Shown: positions 45,901 to 58,503 of the stretch, piece after piece
Layout of the letters: each line of letters opens with the position of its first letter
Position numbering within the stretch: the first letter of the stretch is position 1
NCBI GenBank assembly: GCA_027627225.1
Contig: CM051036.1
Span: 41,177,926 to 41,241,925 of the forward strand
Direction: 5' to 3'
Source of the DNA: Congeria kusceri
Lineage: Eukaryota > Mollusca > Bivalvia > Myida > Dreissenidae
DNA: 64,000 nt
Made by a program: the position numbers and the translations under genes
Notes under the pieces: generated by a model
Seen by the model: the letters and a program-made list of their open reading frames with translations, nothing else
The model's database searches: none
What the model was told of the DNA's origin: nothing

Positions 45901-48578
45901 CCTAGAGATTTCATATTTGGTATGTGGCATCCTCTAGTGGTCCTCTACAAAGATTGTTCAAATGATGCAACAGGGGTCAAAACTGGCCACGCCCTGGGGG
46001 TCCCATTGTTTATATAGACTTAAATAGCAAAATGACTTTAAAAATCTTTTTCTCTGAAACCGCAAGGCTCAGAGGTTTCATATTTGGTATGTAACATTGC
46101 ATAGTGGTCCTCTACAAAGATTGTTCAAATGATGCCCCTGGGGTCAAAACTGGCCACGCCCTGGTGGTCACATGGTTTATATAGACTTAAATAGCAAAAT
46201 GACTTAAAAAATCTTCTCATCTGAAACTGCAATACAAATCTTCTCATCTGAAACTGCAGGGCCCAGAGGTTTCATATTTGGTATGTAACATTGCATAGTA
46301 GTCCTCTACAAAGATTGTTCAAATGATGCCTCTGGGGTTAAAATTGGCAATGCCCCGGTGGTCACATGGTTTATATAGACTTAAATAGCTAAATGAATTT
46401 GAAAATCTTCTTCTCCGAAACCGCAAGGCCGAGAGGTTTGGTATTTGGTTGGTAACATTGTATAGGGGTCCTCTACAAAGATTTTCAAATGATGCCCCTG
46501 GGGTAAAAACTGGCCACGCCCCAGGGTCACATTTTTTATATAGACTTAAATAGCAAAATTACTACAAAATCTTCTCTGAAACCACAAAGCTTAGTGGTTT
46601 CATATTTGGTATGTGGTATCCTCTAGTGGTCCTCTACAAAGATTGTTCAAATGATGCCCCTGGGGTCAAAACTGGCCACGCCCCGGGGGTCACGTGGTTT
46701 ATATAGACTTAAATAGCAAAATGACTTTACAAATCATTTCCTCTAAAACCGCAAGGCCCTGAGGTTTCATATTTGGTATTTAACATTGCATAGTGGTCCT
46801 CTACAAAGATTGTTCAAATGATGCCCCTGGTGTTAAAACTGGCCACGCCCGGGTGGTCACATGGTTTATATAGACTTAAATAGCTAAATGACTTCTCCTC
46901 TGAAACCGCAAGGCGGAGAGGTTTGGTATTTGGATGGTAACATTGTATAGGGTTCCTCTACAAAGATTGTTCAAATGATACCCCTGGGGTCTAAACTGTC
47001 CACGCCCCGGGTTCACATTATATAGACTTAAATAGCAAAATTACTGCACAAATCGTCTCCTCTTAAACCGCAAGGCCCAGAGGTTTCATATTTGGTATGT
47101 AACACTGCATACCAGTTTTCTACACAGATTGTTCAAATGATGCCCCTGGGGTCAAAACTGGGATGTCTTAAACTCAGGTGAGCGACCTAGGGCCGTTTAA
47201 AAGTAAAGGCTCCCAGTGCATTTATATTTAAAGTGTACCAGCACACTAAGTCAAAATTGTGTGGAGCCCTGGGTAGGTGAAGTCCTAGAATCTTACATAT
47301 CAGTGGATAAACTTTTGGAATTTTTATAAGTAAGGACTGCTTTTTAGCTCTACTTTTCGAAAAAAAGGGCAAGCTTTTCTACTCACCCCGCTGTCTGTGT
47401 TGGCGTCCGGGCTATTATAAAGTTTTTCAGTAAGCTAGTTTCCCAGGAATGGCTTGAGGGATTTCATTTAAACTTACAACATTTATTCCACATATTAAAA
47501 TAAACTCTAGGCCAAGTTTGGTAACTCTATTTTGAAATTTGTCAGAATTATGGGCCTTTTTACACTTAGAAATTTTACATACACGCTATTTGGATAGGTT
47601 AAAGTTTTTCGGTAAGCTAGTTTCTCAGAAATAGCTTGAGGGATTTCATTCAAACTTTAAACCCTTGTTCCCTATAATAAAATGAATCCATAGACCATAA
47701 CTCTAGTTTAAAATTTGTTAAAATTATGGGCCTTTTTACACTTAATTAATTGTACATTCCTGCAGTAAGGGCAGCGTCAACTTTGTTTTCCACTCTCTAA
47801 CTCGAGAATGAATCTTCATTATCATACATAAATACCCTAAAGCAGTATTTCATATAGGATTCCATTAGGGGTGGGATGGGTGACGTCAAGGTTAAGGTTG
47901 TTACTTAAATTAGAAAAAAAACAGTTTCTGCGCAATAATTCGAGAACAAATTCAAATATTGTAACAAAACTCGATTTATAGATAACTTATTGTGAGACAT
48001 TGCGTGAGATTGCATATGGGGTGGGTGGGGTCAAGGTTACTGTTTTGAGAATGCTTTCCACTTAATAACTCGAGAATGAAATTGACTTTGTTTAATTGGC
48101 CCCTACTATCTATACAGTTTGTTTTAGAAAATAAGGCCAGCAACTCAGACAAGCACTAGAAAAGTATATTGCACTGTCCTCCGATAGCTCTTTTTTGAAA
48201 GTTATTAATTACAAATGTTAAAAGTTTCGTCAGCATATTTAATTGTACTTGAGTAAATACCGGTAATGACTTTCAAGTGTTATGTACATGTACTTGCATT
48301 TCAAAGGAACAAAGGTTGCCTTTTAATTGCCTATGGTAGTTTTATACACTGCATGAGAATTATTTCATTGTTCTATATGTCTGAATCTTTTACGTGATGT
48401 AAATTTAAGCAAGTCCCAATATTAATTATTACCTGTACTTTTTGCAGATGGCCAGGAAGGTTCCAGTGATGATGACAATGACCTTGACCTCTATGGTAAC
48501 AGTTCAAGGCCAAAGTCGTCCGAGGAATACTACAGGAGTGTCCAGGATGATGTTGGTGCATCGGACCAGGAAACTTAG
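39999..48578 (+). CDS. SLC7A6OS: SLC7A6OS / Iwr1 family RNA polymerase II nuclear import factor
   Basis: Six exons join in phase: 39999-40160, 42350-42475, 42870-43310, 44360-44687, 45391-45468, 48448-48578 (TAG), encoding 421 residues. Exon 1 has the family N-terminus (VIRLKRKRNDDPLQVLYLATKKRK), basic and NLS-like. Exon 2 gives the basic helix region, and exon 3 a hydrophilic stretch longer than in vertebrates, with a cysteine cluster (CSCNCKNGGKVEKC). Exon 4 carries the Iwr1 core: DEYVYDIYY, then FVYGDDDDENVESNWRNDYP. Exon 6 ends with an acidic DSDD-type block and SSEEYYRSVQDDVG. Yeast Iwr1 binds assembled RNA polymerase II and directs its nuclear import; the animal homologue is thought to act likewise. 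Human SLC7A6OS is about 310 residues; the extra length lies mainly in exon 3. Introns 2-6 hold several repeats but no lesion is seen. Confidence 0.9.
40580..41330. repeat. diverged element in SLC7A6OS intron 1
   Basis: GGTACCATTCCCAATCC on the left and TTCCCAATTTGACGGGAACC on the right, with TTCCCAATTTG repeated at about 40627, 41258 and 41291, suggest an old repeat about 0.7 kb long. An enclosed 79-codon frame (40903-41142) has no recognised motif. Confidence 0.3.
43575..44062. repeat. possible MITE in SLC7A6OS intron 3
   Basis: ACTTGCCC near 43589 faces GGGCAAGT near 44045, with GGGGAAAA-type runs inside. The match is short, so the call is weak. Confidence 0.25.
45065..45325. mobile_element. 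palindromic GTGGGAAAACCGG repeat, best copy
   Basis: GAGGCGCGTCGTGGGAAAAC (45065) faces GTTTTCCCACGGCGCGCCTC (45325). Inside, the arms CAGGCTAATCCGGGACG occur in both orientations twice, so most of the 261 bp can fold into a nested hairpin. Located in SLC7A6OS intron 4. Two more copies occur in this window. Confidence 0.85.
45651..47183. repeat. element with 8-copy 160-bp tandem array in SLC7A6OS intron 5
   Basis: GCTCACCTGA (45651-45660) faces TCAGGTGAGC (47174-47183). Between them the marker ATATTTGGTATGT recurs at about 45913, 46080, 46274, 46441, 46602, 46769, 46928 and 47088, a period of 159-167 bp. One 194-bp unit contains a 27-bp internal duplication (AAATCTTCTCATCTGAAACT twice). Plan and monomer length resemble oyster pearl-type elements, in which conserved flanks enclose a variable number of about 160-bp repeats. 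Confidence 0.8.
47345..48190. repeat. interspersed repeat, first of two copies
   Basis: Starts AGCTCTACTTTTCGA and contains GGCGTCCGGGCTA, GTAAGCTAGTTTCCCAGGAA and GGGGTGGGTGGGGTCAAGGT; ends CTGTCCTCCGATAGCTC. A second copy with the same order of blocks lies at 61631-62315. Both have two internal, loosely repeated units. Confidence 0.7.
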
Positions 48579-49797
48579 CAGTGATAGTGTTAGGGCAGTT
48601 AGAATATTCAGGTGTCTCTTTAATAGTTTTACCTTGCAGTTCAATAGTGGATGAAATAATGACATTATTAGCATTGTGTATGTGTGGTACACATTCCGTT
48701 TTTGACAGTACTTATATTTACATAATGTAAACATCTTGATGTTTAACACATGTGTTACAGTAAAAACATATGTGGTGGCTTCCAAATACAATTTAAAGTA
48801 TAGAAGGATAGGAATCTCTTCACTCACAAATTGGCAAGTTTTATTTATTGTATGATATTTGCGAGACAAATTGGTATTAACAATTCCTTTGTTTATTACA
48901 CATGTAGAAAGCAGAGAATCTTGTTTCATATTTATTGAAGACACTCTGACATGCATTGTACTCCAATATGTGCTGAACTTTTTATAACTCTGTGTCTTAA
49001 TATATATATACAATAATTCATTAACTTTTCATTTTTATTGTACATTTGTGTTATTCATATTTGCATTCTGGTTTACAACAACCATACTTATAATCGTATA
49101 TGAAATCATTAATATACATGTAATACACACTTTAGGGCCGGTGGACATCATGCAAATATGTTGTAATCAGCATATTTTAAATATAACCATGTTGGGTTAT
49201 GTTCATTTGAATGTAACTAAAAATGTTGATGTGCTGTTTAGTTCTTCTTTGCTGTTTCATTTACAATGTATTCAAAATGTCTTTAAAATTTGGTCATTTC
49301 ATTTGCAAATAAATCATACGAATTAGTAATCTGCGTTATCTCGACAGTTCTCAAGTGCGTTCCTCACATGTTTAGTACCATAATGACAGATAAGTAAATG
49401 TGTTACCGGTATGTCTCCCAGAAGTCTGAAGATGTTAAAATGTCGTAAATCGTTATGTTGGAAAATCTTTATATATCATGTAAGAAATTATTAATTGTGA
49501 CAATATGCACAATTCGAATGGATAGTACTTAAGATTCAAATTTGCTTAAGCCATTAATATAAAAGAGAAAAAAATGTGTATTTTTAATTTTATATAATGC
49601 ACTGTCCTGTCGATTAGGTAACAAGTACGTTGGATATATAGCAGTAGCTTGCGCTTTAAAGTTCCATTTCCATTTTGGATATGTAAGTTCAGTGGTAATA
49701 TGCATAATTATTTCAGTTCTATTGAGTGGAAAACGTTGACTAAAAAAAAGTAGAACTATAATTTGATAAATACATTGTCGTTCTTAACTTTTTTATT
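48579..49797 (+). other. 3' UTR and flank of SLC7A6OS
   Basis: AT-rich non-coding. AATAAA at 49308-49313 is a candidate polyadenylation signal. Confidence 0.4.
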
Positions 49798-51200
49798 CCC
49801 CCGGCATCTTGATGCGGGAGGCATATAGTGATTGTCCTGTCCGTCCTTCCGTCTGTCCGTGACAAGGTTCAGTAGATTTTGCCGTTTCGTTTAGCACCAA
49901 CACCGCTTACTACAACACATGGATATTTACACAGTTGTTACTTATGACCGTTTCCAATCCACCCATATCACCCAACTTTACTTTGACATTGACCTAATTA
50001 TACCCCCACAAACGAAGTTTGGGGGGTGGGGTGTATATAGGAGTGAGTTTGTTGTTCTGTTGGTTTTTGGTTTCCGGATGATAACTCAAGAAAGGCTTGA
50101 CTTATTCAAATAATTTTTGGTACACATGTGTAACATCATAGATTACATGTCAAGTTTAATGTTGGTTACAAACCATTAAATTTTGACAGAGTTATGGCCC
50201 CTTTTTGACTTAAAATTCCCTAAATACATGGTTTCCGGATGATATCTCGAGAAAGGCTTGACATATTCAATAATTTTTGGTACACATGTGTAACATCATG
50301 GAATACAGGTAAAGTTCGATGTTGGTTACAAACCACTAAATTTTGAAAGAGTTATGGCCACTTTTTGACTTAAAATTCCCTCTGAAAATGATTTCCGGAC
50401 GATAACTCAAGAATGGCTTGACGTATTTACATAATTCTTGTTATACATGTGTAGCATGATAAAATACAGGTCAAGTTCGACTTTGGTTACAAACCACTAA
50501 ATTTTGACAGAGTTATGGCCCATTATTTGACTTAAATTCCCTAAAAACATGGTTTCCTGACGATAACTCAACAATGGCTTGACATGTCTAAATTATTATT
50601 TGTACACATGTGTAGCATCATAAAATACAGGTCAAGTTCGACTTGGATTACAAACCACTAAATTTTGACACAGTTATGGCCCCTTTCTGACTTAAATTCC
50701 CGAAAAACATTGACAATTACTCACGAAAGGCTTCACATATTTAAACTATTTTTGGTACATAGGTGTAACATCATAAAACACGGATCAACTTCATCTTTGG
50801 TTACAAACCACTAAATGTTGACAGAGTTATGGCTCCTATTGAAATTACATTTTTCCAAATACACTGTTGACCATTCACAAATTAAAGCATTCTCTCTCTG
50901 TCCATTTCTTTTGAATACATGCCAGTTTTGTGACAAGGTCATATTGTGGGGGTATATCCGTCACTCATGTGACAATTGTTGTTTGGACTTAGAATAATGC
51001 AAATGGGCTATTTCTTGGTTAACTAGATTTTACTGTTTTTTTCTTGCAAAAGCACTACTTACTACAGCACTTGGATACTTACACAGTTGTTGCTGATAAC
51101 CATTCCCAATCCACCCATATCACCCAACCGCACTTTGACTTTGACCTAATTTGGACTTTGGATAATTTAAATGGGCTGTACAGCACTAACCGGAGGCATG
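49798..51200. repeat. interspersed repeat interrupted by a second element
   Basis: Begins CCCCCGGCATCTTGATGCGGG. The block CTTACTACAACACATGGATA...CACCCAAC...TTGACCTAATT occurs on the left (about 49906-49998) and again, diverged, on the right (about 51057-51150), on either side of the element at 50001-50954. Confidence 0.6.
50001..50954. repeat. nested element with 160-bp tandem array
   Basis: TACCCCCACA (50001-50010) faces TGTGGGGGTA (50945-50954). The marker TTCCGGATGATAACTC or its variant recurs at about 50072, 50233, 50393, 50554 and 50712, a period of 158-161 bp. Confidence 0.8.
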
Positions 51201-51240
51201 TGTGTTTTATCAAACACAGAGTATTGTTTTAACTAAAATG

Positions 51241-52499
51241 CATGTATTTGTATGCTTGTATATGCATTTATCAAACTGTCTTAATTATGTAAGCAAACTA
51301 GCGCACAATCTTGATAGAAACAACCCCCTTTATTTGTACTGAGTATTTTACACATACACGTAATGAACGATGGTAAAAACCGTCAACGTTGTTTTAAGGA
51401 TAGAGTTTTCTAACTACAAAACGGTCGTATTTTAACGTTTATTTAATGACATTATCCTAGAAATTAGCCCATAACATATTAACAAATTATACATTACAAT
51501 ATAAATATTTTAGTACGTACATTCATCTACACTAAAGAAACAAAGCATACACATGCTAGTACATTGTATATAAATATGTCACCTAATATAAACGTAACAG
51601 TACGTACCAGCACTTCTTTTAAAAATGCATTTAAAGTTTAAATTTTAGACACAAGCGATAATAATAACCACAAGAAGATAATAATAACAGATTTAATGCA
51701 CATTCTTTGCCCCATTCACAAATGTAATGCCTTGGATGTTTTTGCACATTAGACGTCTTTCCGACGTGAATTTCTGTTTCCATGTATTATGTTTCTGCAT
51801 CACGAGGAGCAAGCTTCCAGAAACATAAACTACCGTGCACCTTGGATCCATACGTTATTTCGAATCATGCACGTCATTATTATTGTTCTACACAATCAAT
51901 GCCTCTTTGGTAGAACTTGGATACGTACAGCTTGATACATTTTATTTTAACCATCATAAATATAATGTAAATACAACTGTTCATTCCAATGAATGGTGAG
52001 GTACGCGTATTTATGCGATACAAAATAATAAATATACGCAATTTTTTTGAACATAGTTGACTTTTCCAGGCGCTGAAACAGGAGTTTGAATTAGAGGGGG
52101 GGGGGGGGGACAATTCAGTACCTATCAATACGAGTTTTGCAACAATAACAGTTAACTTGTGCACAATCAAAGTTTTGCTTCTTTAAGACATTCTAGACGT
52201 GAACTTAGCCCCTGAGAACCTTAATGTGATAAGAAAGGTGATAAACTTATACCATTCCTTGCTAAGATATTCTAAGTTATTCCGAGGTTAAAAAACCCCA
52301 ACCTTGGATATTTTGATATACAGGATAATTGTATTCCCCCCCCCCCCCCCCTCGAAAACCGCCTATGCATTATACCGTCGTGTCTGAGTATCTCTTTCAA
52401 TTCTGCCATTACTCCATTCGTTGTCGTTTTTCTTCTGACTAAATGCTCGTGGTAATAAATAAACTTATCGTGGCATTGATTAAGTCACACTCTTCACAT
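51241..52499. other. 3' flank of the Mieap-like gene
   Basis: Non-coding. A G-run near 52095-52109 and a C-run near 52336-52352 face each other about 240 bp apart and may be the ends of a small element; otherwise nothing is recognised. Confidence 0.35.
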
Positions 52500-55400
52500 T
52501 CACATGGTCATCACCTGACCCTTGTACAACAGCCTCCCAGTATTGTGCATGAATATTGCCGGCCACACTGTCTGGTTCACGAAGTCGCCCTTTCTGTCGT
52601 AGAAGTAGAAGAAGTCGGTGTTGATCCGCTCGGTCTGCTGCTGCCAGTACAGGCGCACTGGCGGGTCCAGGGTGGTCATTAGCCAGACCAGCTCCACCAC
52701 CTTATGGATGTACTTCCGGAACTCCCGCCGAAGGTACTGGGGTTCTATTATTGCTCGTAATTTCGTGTCCATAAACAACTGAAATAAGCATTCAGTAAAA
52801 AAAAACCTGTTAAGTGCATGAATAAAACATTTTAAAAGTGGCTCAGATGCGTCAAATGCATGACACACCATTTAATTTGTGATATTGTAAATTCCTTGAC
52901 TTAATGAATATCTTCATTATATCGTCATTATCACGAAAGACGCGAATCTTATATGAAAGCCATGCTGAATAAAGTGTGCATTGGGACCAACCTTGTATAC
53001 ATATACCCTGGTAATACAAAATGTTATATAATTAAATATTACAAAAAATGAGCATTCACTAATCTGAATAAGTGTAGCCAGTGCTCGTCAGGACAACACT
53101 CAATATAATGATATTCAATATTCAACAAGACTTCATATATATTATCTATATTCCGTTGCTATCACAGTTGTTAAACGTACCTCTATCACAGCCGGTACGG
53201 ACGCCTCTGCCCGCTCTTTCCGGTAATCTACAGCGTACTTCTCCGCGATCTTCATGCCGTCTGAGTATACCTCAGAGTTCTGTTGCTCAAATAACTGTGA
53301 ATGCAACTTGCAATTATTATGTTAGACCCACATAAAAGTTCAAATTTACGCATGTTATGACCATTTAGATGCTTATGAACTTAAAGCTTCAGAAAGAATT
53401 ATTTTGAATAAAAAACACATGCTAACTTCTTAAATTAGAATCATATCATGGCGCTGTAATACAAATCCATTCGAACTACACCAACTGACATGCTTTGAGA
53501 TAGCTGTATTTCTGGTAGCACTAGACGACAGATAAATCGGTTAAATCTTATTAAAATATACAGATATACAGAACTGTACAAATTATGTGACCACCTGCAC
53601 ACGGTATGGTCTACAGAAAGAACCCGAGCGATCGTTCGCAACGTCTTGCCTTATTAATCTACGTCCTTGATGGATCATATAAGTTCATCCCAACCCTGCC
53701 AAATTACAATTAATCACTTGCCTGTTTCAGTCTGCCCCTACTTCCGTTCAGTGGATCAAGCACGGAGTCTTCCATTGACAGAAGCATTTTGTCCATCTGG
53801 TCTTCCGCTAGTTGGATGCACATATCACAGGCGTTCTGCAAAGGGACATGACTAATTTGCATCATAGAAAAAACGCGGTAGTATAATTTACTGTTTTTCA
53901 CATGTTGGACACCCTCTGAATCGACGAAAACACTATTCTGCCCACCAATATTGTTGTTACTTGCTAAACCTATACTCGTATTACATGTACATAGAAAGGT
54001 TGCACCGTGTACGAAGGATGCGATATCTTTTATTAACCCAGACAAAAAATAACAGTCGAAGTTCTAACTGCAATGGGCGATTACTGTTTTCATATTCATG
54101 ATTTAACCAAATACATTGACTTCTACGCAACAATAAACACATCAGATGTACAATGTACACCTTTGCTTCTAAAGAGTTGTTCTGTAGCATGTTCAATCGT
54201 ATTTGAGTATATAATCACTTTAACGCGTTATGTATTTAGATTTCATGGAGCGAAAGCTGCACTCTTATTGCTTTTGATAGTTTTATAAACTAGTTATGCC
54301 ATTGTTCTATACCATAATGTGTTGTAAAGTGTGTCTTAAATTGAATAAATTACTAGCATCTATCTGTCATTTCCAGTACCCGTATGACCCTCATCATCGT
54401 GTAGATGCACTCCGGGTCCCGCCAGTTCATGGTGGCCGTCAATTCCGCGAACGCCGCCTTCCACTCGCCCTCGTACAGGTCGTTGAAGCGGCCAGCAAGG
54501 CTCATCCGGCGCTCAGTGTCCAGCTGCTCCTTGTCCGTCGGCAGGGTGAACTTCGGGGAAATGCCGCCGTTCACACTCAGAGAGTTGACTCTGTCAAATT
54601 GGGGACCCAATATTCAATTAATATATTTCCTTTTCATAACTTGATGTTTCATACTCTTCTCTCGATCTTTTGTAATAATTTTGATGTTTTGTTTCATACT
54701 ATTTAGCCTCCAATATATTTAATGTTTATGTCAGTTGTATTGTGTAAATATAATTACATAATTTTTATATTTATGCTGGCACTTATAAATAAAAAAGTAA
54801 AATATTTTTATATCAAATGTGAAATTCATTTTACCTCGTTAACAGTCTATAGAGGTCAAATTTATTGGCCAACCTTCATGAAACTTGGTCAGAACATTTG
54901 CCCCAATGATATCTCGGCCGAGTTCAAATCTAGGTCACGTGGGGTCAAAAACTAGGTCACTAGGTCAAATTGAAGAAAAAGCTTGTTAACACTATAGAAG
55001 TCATATTTTTTGTCCAATCTTCATGAAACTTAGTCAGAACATTTATTCTAATGATATCTCAGCTGAGTTCAAAAATGGTTGCCCTCCGTTGAAAAACATT
55101 TCCGCCAGAGGGCGGGGTAGTTTTCCTTATATGGCTATATTGAAAACTTAATAAAGCTTGTTAAGAATCTAGAAGTCACATTTTTTGCCCAATCTTCATG
55201 AAACTTGGTCACAACAAGTGTCCCAATGATATCTCAGCCGAGTTCGAATCTGGATCACGTTGGGTCAAAAACTAGGTCACTAGGTCGAATTGAAGAAAAA
55301 GCTTGTTAACACTCTAGAAGTCACATTTTTTGCCCAATCTTCATGAAACTTGGTCACAACAAGTGTCCCAATGATACCTCAGCCGAGTTCGAATCTGGAT

Positions 55401-56880
55401 CACGTGGGGTCAAAAACTACGTCACTAGGTCGAATTGAAGAAAAAGCTTGTTAACACCCTAGAAGTCACATTTTTTGCCCAATCTTCATGAAACTTGGTC
55501 AGAATATTTGTCCCAATGATATCTCGGCCGAGTTCAAATCTGGGTCATGTGGGGTCAAAAACTACGTCACTAGGACAAAATGAAGAAAAAGCTTGTTAAC
55601 ACTCTAGAAGTCAAATGTTTTGCCCAATGTTCATGACACTTTGTCAGAACGTTTGTCCCAATGATATATCGGCTAAGTTCAAATCTGGGTCATGTGGAGT
55701 AAAAAACTGGGTCACTAGGTCAAATTGAAGAAAAAGCTTGTTAACACTCTAGAAGTATGTTACTGCATAGAACTTTATTGAATGGCATGTACATTTATTT
55801 GAAATAATGGAGTTCTTTGGTAAACCGAACCCATGTGAAGACCGAATGATCGGCCCGGTCCCGGTACTGTTCGGTTTTCACGGGTTTTACTTTAGTATCT
55901 ACAAATTGAAAGATGAGTTTTTTGGTTGAAACAATATTAATTTTTATTAATAAGATATGTAATTACATTAATGTCATGTATACATAAAAACAATCTAGAT
56001 AATAATCGATTTTTTTCCGACAAATTTGGTTAAAAATACGTTATTAAAGCCTGTTAACTTTTCTCCATGTGTCAAAAGATACGCATACCTGTCGGTAATG
56101 TTCCTAATCTTCTCGTCTTGGTAGCGTATGACCTCCCGCATGTTGTCCACCTCGGAGCGCCTCATCGTCACCAACTCCCACCGGGGAGGCTGTTGGTACA
56201 GCTCATCCAGAATACCTACATACGTAAGTCGAAAACTGGGCATATTTTGGTATTCGTCGGTCATCCACTGGCACTTAAAATGCGCTGTCCTATATTTTTT
56301 AACCAGTTGCATAAATAACGGTTCTAGGTTTGACAAAATATAACTTGGTAAGGAAAACATGTAAAACATTTTGATTTAGTGTTCAGCTTCTCGTGAAGTC
56401 TAGTTCTGGACAATACATTATTATGTCAATTATCGTTTTTGTCTATCACTAAATCATATAAACCGGGCGAGCTAGTATAGATCTTACATGCATAGCAAAA
56501 CGTCAAAAATAATACGTTACGGTTACCGGTTTTTTAGTTCTTTTTCCAATTACATGTAATACATGTATATGTCCATTCATTATATACCGGCAAACTATAG
56601 AAAATCGGTGTCTCACATTTCCATGACATATGTTTTCAACGTGGGCGTCAGTCATATGATAAGCGACTGTCTCAATCAATACTTCCTATTGTTTATCAGG
56701 AACAACTTCCCTACACAGTTACTATGCCAGTTTATGACAGCCCACCTTCGAACTCCCTGATGGCGGCTGCGGCGACCCTCTTGTCCACGACGGAGCCGGC
56801 GTATGCCTTGTTGAGTACCTCCATCACCCGGCTCTTCTCGCCAAAGTCCATCTTCAGGTTGATCGGCAGGTGCTCCTCCT
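52500..56880 (-). CDS. Mieap (mitochondria-eating protein)-like, 3' part
   Basis: Six minus-strand exons join in phase: 56880-56746, 56215-56089, 54590-54380, 53835-53722, 53294-53181, 52778-52500 (TGA), giving 325 residues; upstream exons lie outside or were not found. The C-terminal half (FRKYIHKVVELVWLMTTLDP, then VWPAIFMHNTGRLLYKGQV) fits the Mieap C-terminal domain, in which (V/L)(V/L)WPA(L/I)(F/Y) and a final KG.V are characteristic; the region LAGRFNDLYEGEWKAAFAEL fits its start. Vertebrate Mieap/SPATA18 takes part in mitochondrial quality control; bivalves have many divergent paralogues of unknown role. The exons are GC-richer than the flanks. The intron after 53722 has a GC donor (CAG/GCAAGT). 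Assignment rests on the C-terminal pattern and needs a profile search. Confidence 0.65.
54840..55760. repeat. six-copy 145-bp tandem array in a Mieap-like intron
   Basis: The marker GATATCTCGGCCGAGTTC recurs at 54908, 55053, 55228, 55373, 55518 and 55663: mostly 145 bp, with one unit of 175 bp that carries an insert (GCCAGAGGGCGGGGTAG). Each unit includes CTTCATGAAACTTGGTCA and GTCACTAGGTC. Confidence 0.85.
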
Positions 56881-56899
56881 CTGAAATCATACCATGTAT

Positions 56900-57310
56900 G
56901 TTGTTATTAGTCACGGATTGCAGTGGTGTAATGAATATGGTGTCTGGCACTGACTGCCGTGAGACTGGGGCATTGTACCGTGTACTTATAATACATTAAA
57001 AATTACGGTCGCAGGGGTGTAATGAATATGGTGTCTGACACTGTCTGCCGATCGACCAGTACATCGGTTGTGCAAACGACGCGGTGTTTGCCTTGCAATC
57101 GGGACATTGCCCCTTGTACTGGTATTGCATTTTGAATCAAGAATCGAGGTCGCAGTGGTGAATTAGATATGGTGTATGTCTTGCAATCGGGAAATTGTAC
57201 CATGTACCGTATAATTAATCAAGAATTGCGGTCGAAATGGATATGGTTGGTGTCTGCCTTGTGATCGGGACATTGTATCATGTACCTTATCAGGAATCAA
57301 GACTCGTATT
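56900..57310. repeat. degenerate tandem repeat upstream of the last Mieap-like exon found
   Basis: GAATATGGTGTCTGnCACTG, GGGACATTGTACC and ATCAAGAATnGCGGTCG recur four to five times with irregular spacing. Old and heavily diverged. Confidence 0.6.
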
Positions 57311-57317
57311 GGTGTAC

Positions 57318-57663
57318 TGGTTCAGATGATTCCCTTATGTGGTCTGGACGCTGTGTCATGGACTGTTTCATATATTACGTGTACAACAATGGGTATGGCG
57401 GCACTGGTTCAGATGATTCCCTTATGTGGTCTGGACACTGTGTCATGGACTGTTTCATATATTACGTGTACAACAATGGGTATGGCGGCACTGGTTCAGG
57501 TGATTCCCTTATGTGGTCTGGACACTGTGTCATGGACTGTTTCATATATTACGTGTACAACAATGGATATGGCGGCACTGGTTCAGGTGATTCCCTTATG
57601 TGGTCTGGACGCTGTGTCATCGACTGTTTCATATATTACGTGTACAACAATGGGTATGGCGGC
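57318..57663. repeat. 4 x 87-bp tandem repeat
   Basis: Copies start TGGTTCAGRTGATTCCC at 57318, 57405, 57492 and 57579 and are over 95% identical. Because 87 is a multiple of three and no frame is closed in two of the registers, they form open frames of 120-130 codons; that is a by-product of the repeat and no gene is claimed. Confidence 0.9.
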
Positions 57664-58503
57664 TTTCGATAAAATCCAGCTAAAATGACCAGGTTTTGGC
57701 CAAATATTGTATAAGACCTACCATTAAGGCATGTTCAATATAGTTGACGAGAAGCAAAACAGATCAATGTGGCTTACTATTCAAATGTGTTTATATTAAA
57801 TGTTACTATAATAATTAAAGCGTTTGTTTTTCGTAAAAATGCATGCAGTGCTTTGATTTTAAACATAATTCCACAGCTCTACTAACAACAAAGTCGCTAT
57901 GAGTCTGAACTGACTTTGTACGTGACTAAATCTACATGTATTAATTAATACATGGTTAATTAAGTTAGGTTTATAATATTAGTGGCATGTGTCAGAGCAA
58001 GTGCTTAGTTTGAGCCAAAATGTGGCTTCAATTACAAATATATAGAACAATAAGCGATATATTTCTTGAGGTAAAACACACATTAAAGTAACTAACAGAT
58101 TCTAATTTGAGATAACGAACGATGGCGTATTTAACGTGTAGTTAATTATATCATACGAAATTGAACGGCAGTCTTTGTTCCTTTGAAATGCATACATGTA
58201 TATAACACACGAATGTCATTATTTACTCAGATACAATTCAATATACATGTACTACAGAAACTGCTGTAGAGAATCAATTTAAAGTATTATATGTGTTTGA
58301 CTCGATTCAATGTGAGGTTAAGTAAAATAGAAGAAGTTTTAGTGAACGTATGAACTAAACTAGGGTGGCCCATGAAAGGAAAAAAATTACTTTCGAAAGG
58401 TTCCTTGGGTATAATACTCACTAAGAAATAAAACCGCTAAACTAAGACTATGGAATCTTGTGTCTCATATTGTGTATATAACCTACAATACTTCCAGCTA
58501 TAA

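Noticed and set aside
45913..47160. CRISPR-like array
   Set aside because: Repeats are about 160 bp and adjacent, without spacers; eukaryotic tandem array.
52095..52352. Facing G-run and C-run as a structured element
   Set aside because: Homopolymers alone do not support an element; could also be assembly noise.
57280..57688. Cysteine-rich repeat proteins from the 87-bp repeats
   Set aside because: Open in two frames only because the repeat length is a multiple of three; no start context or conserved domain.
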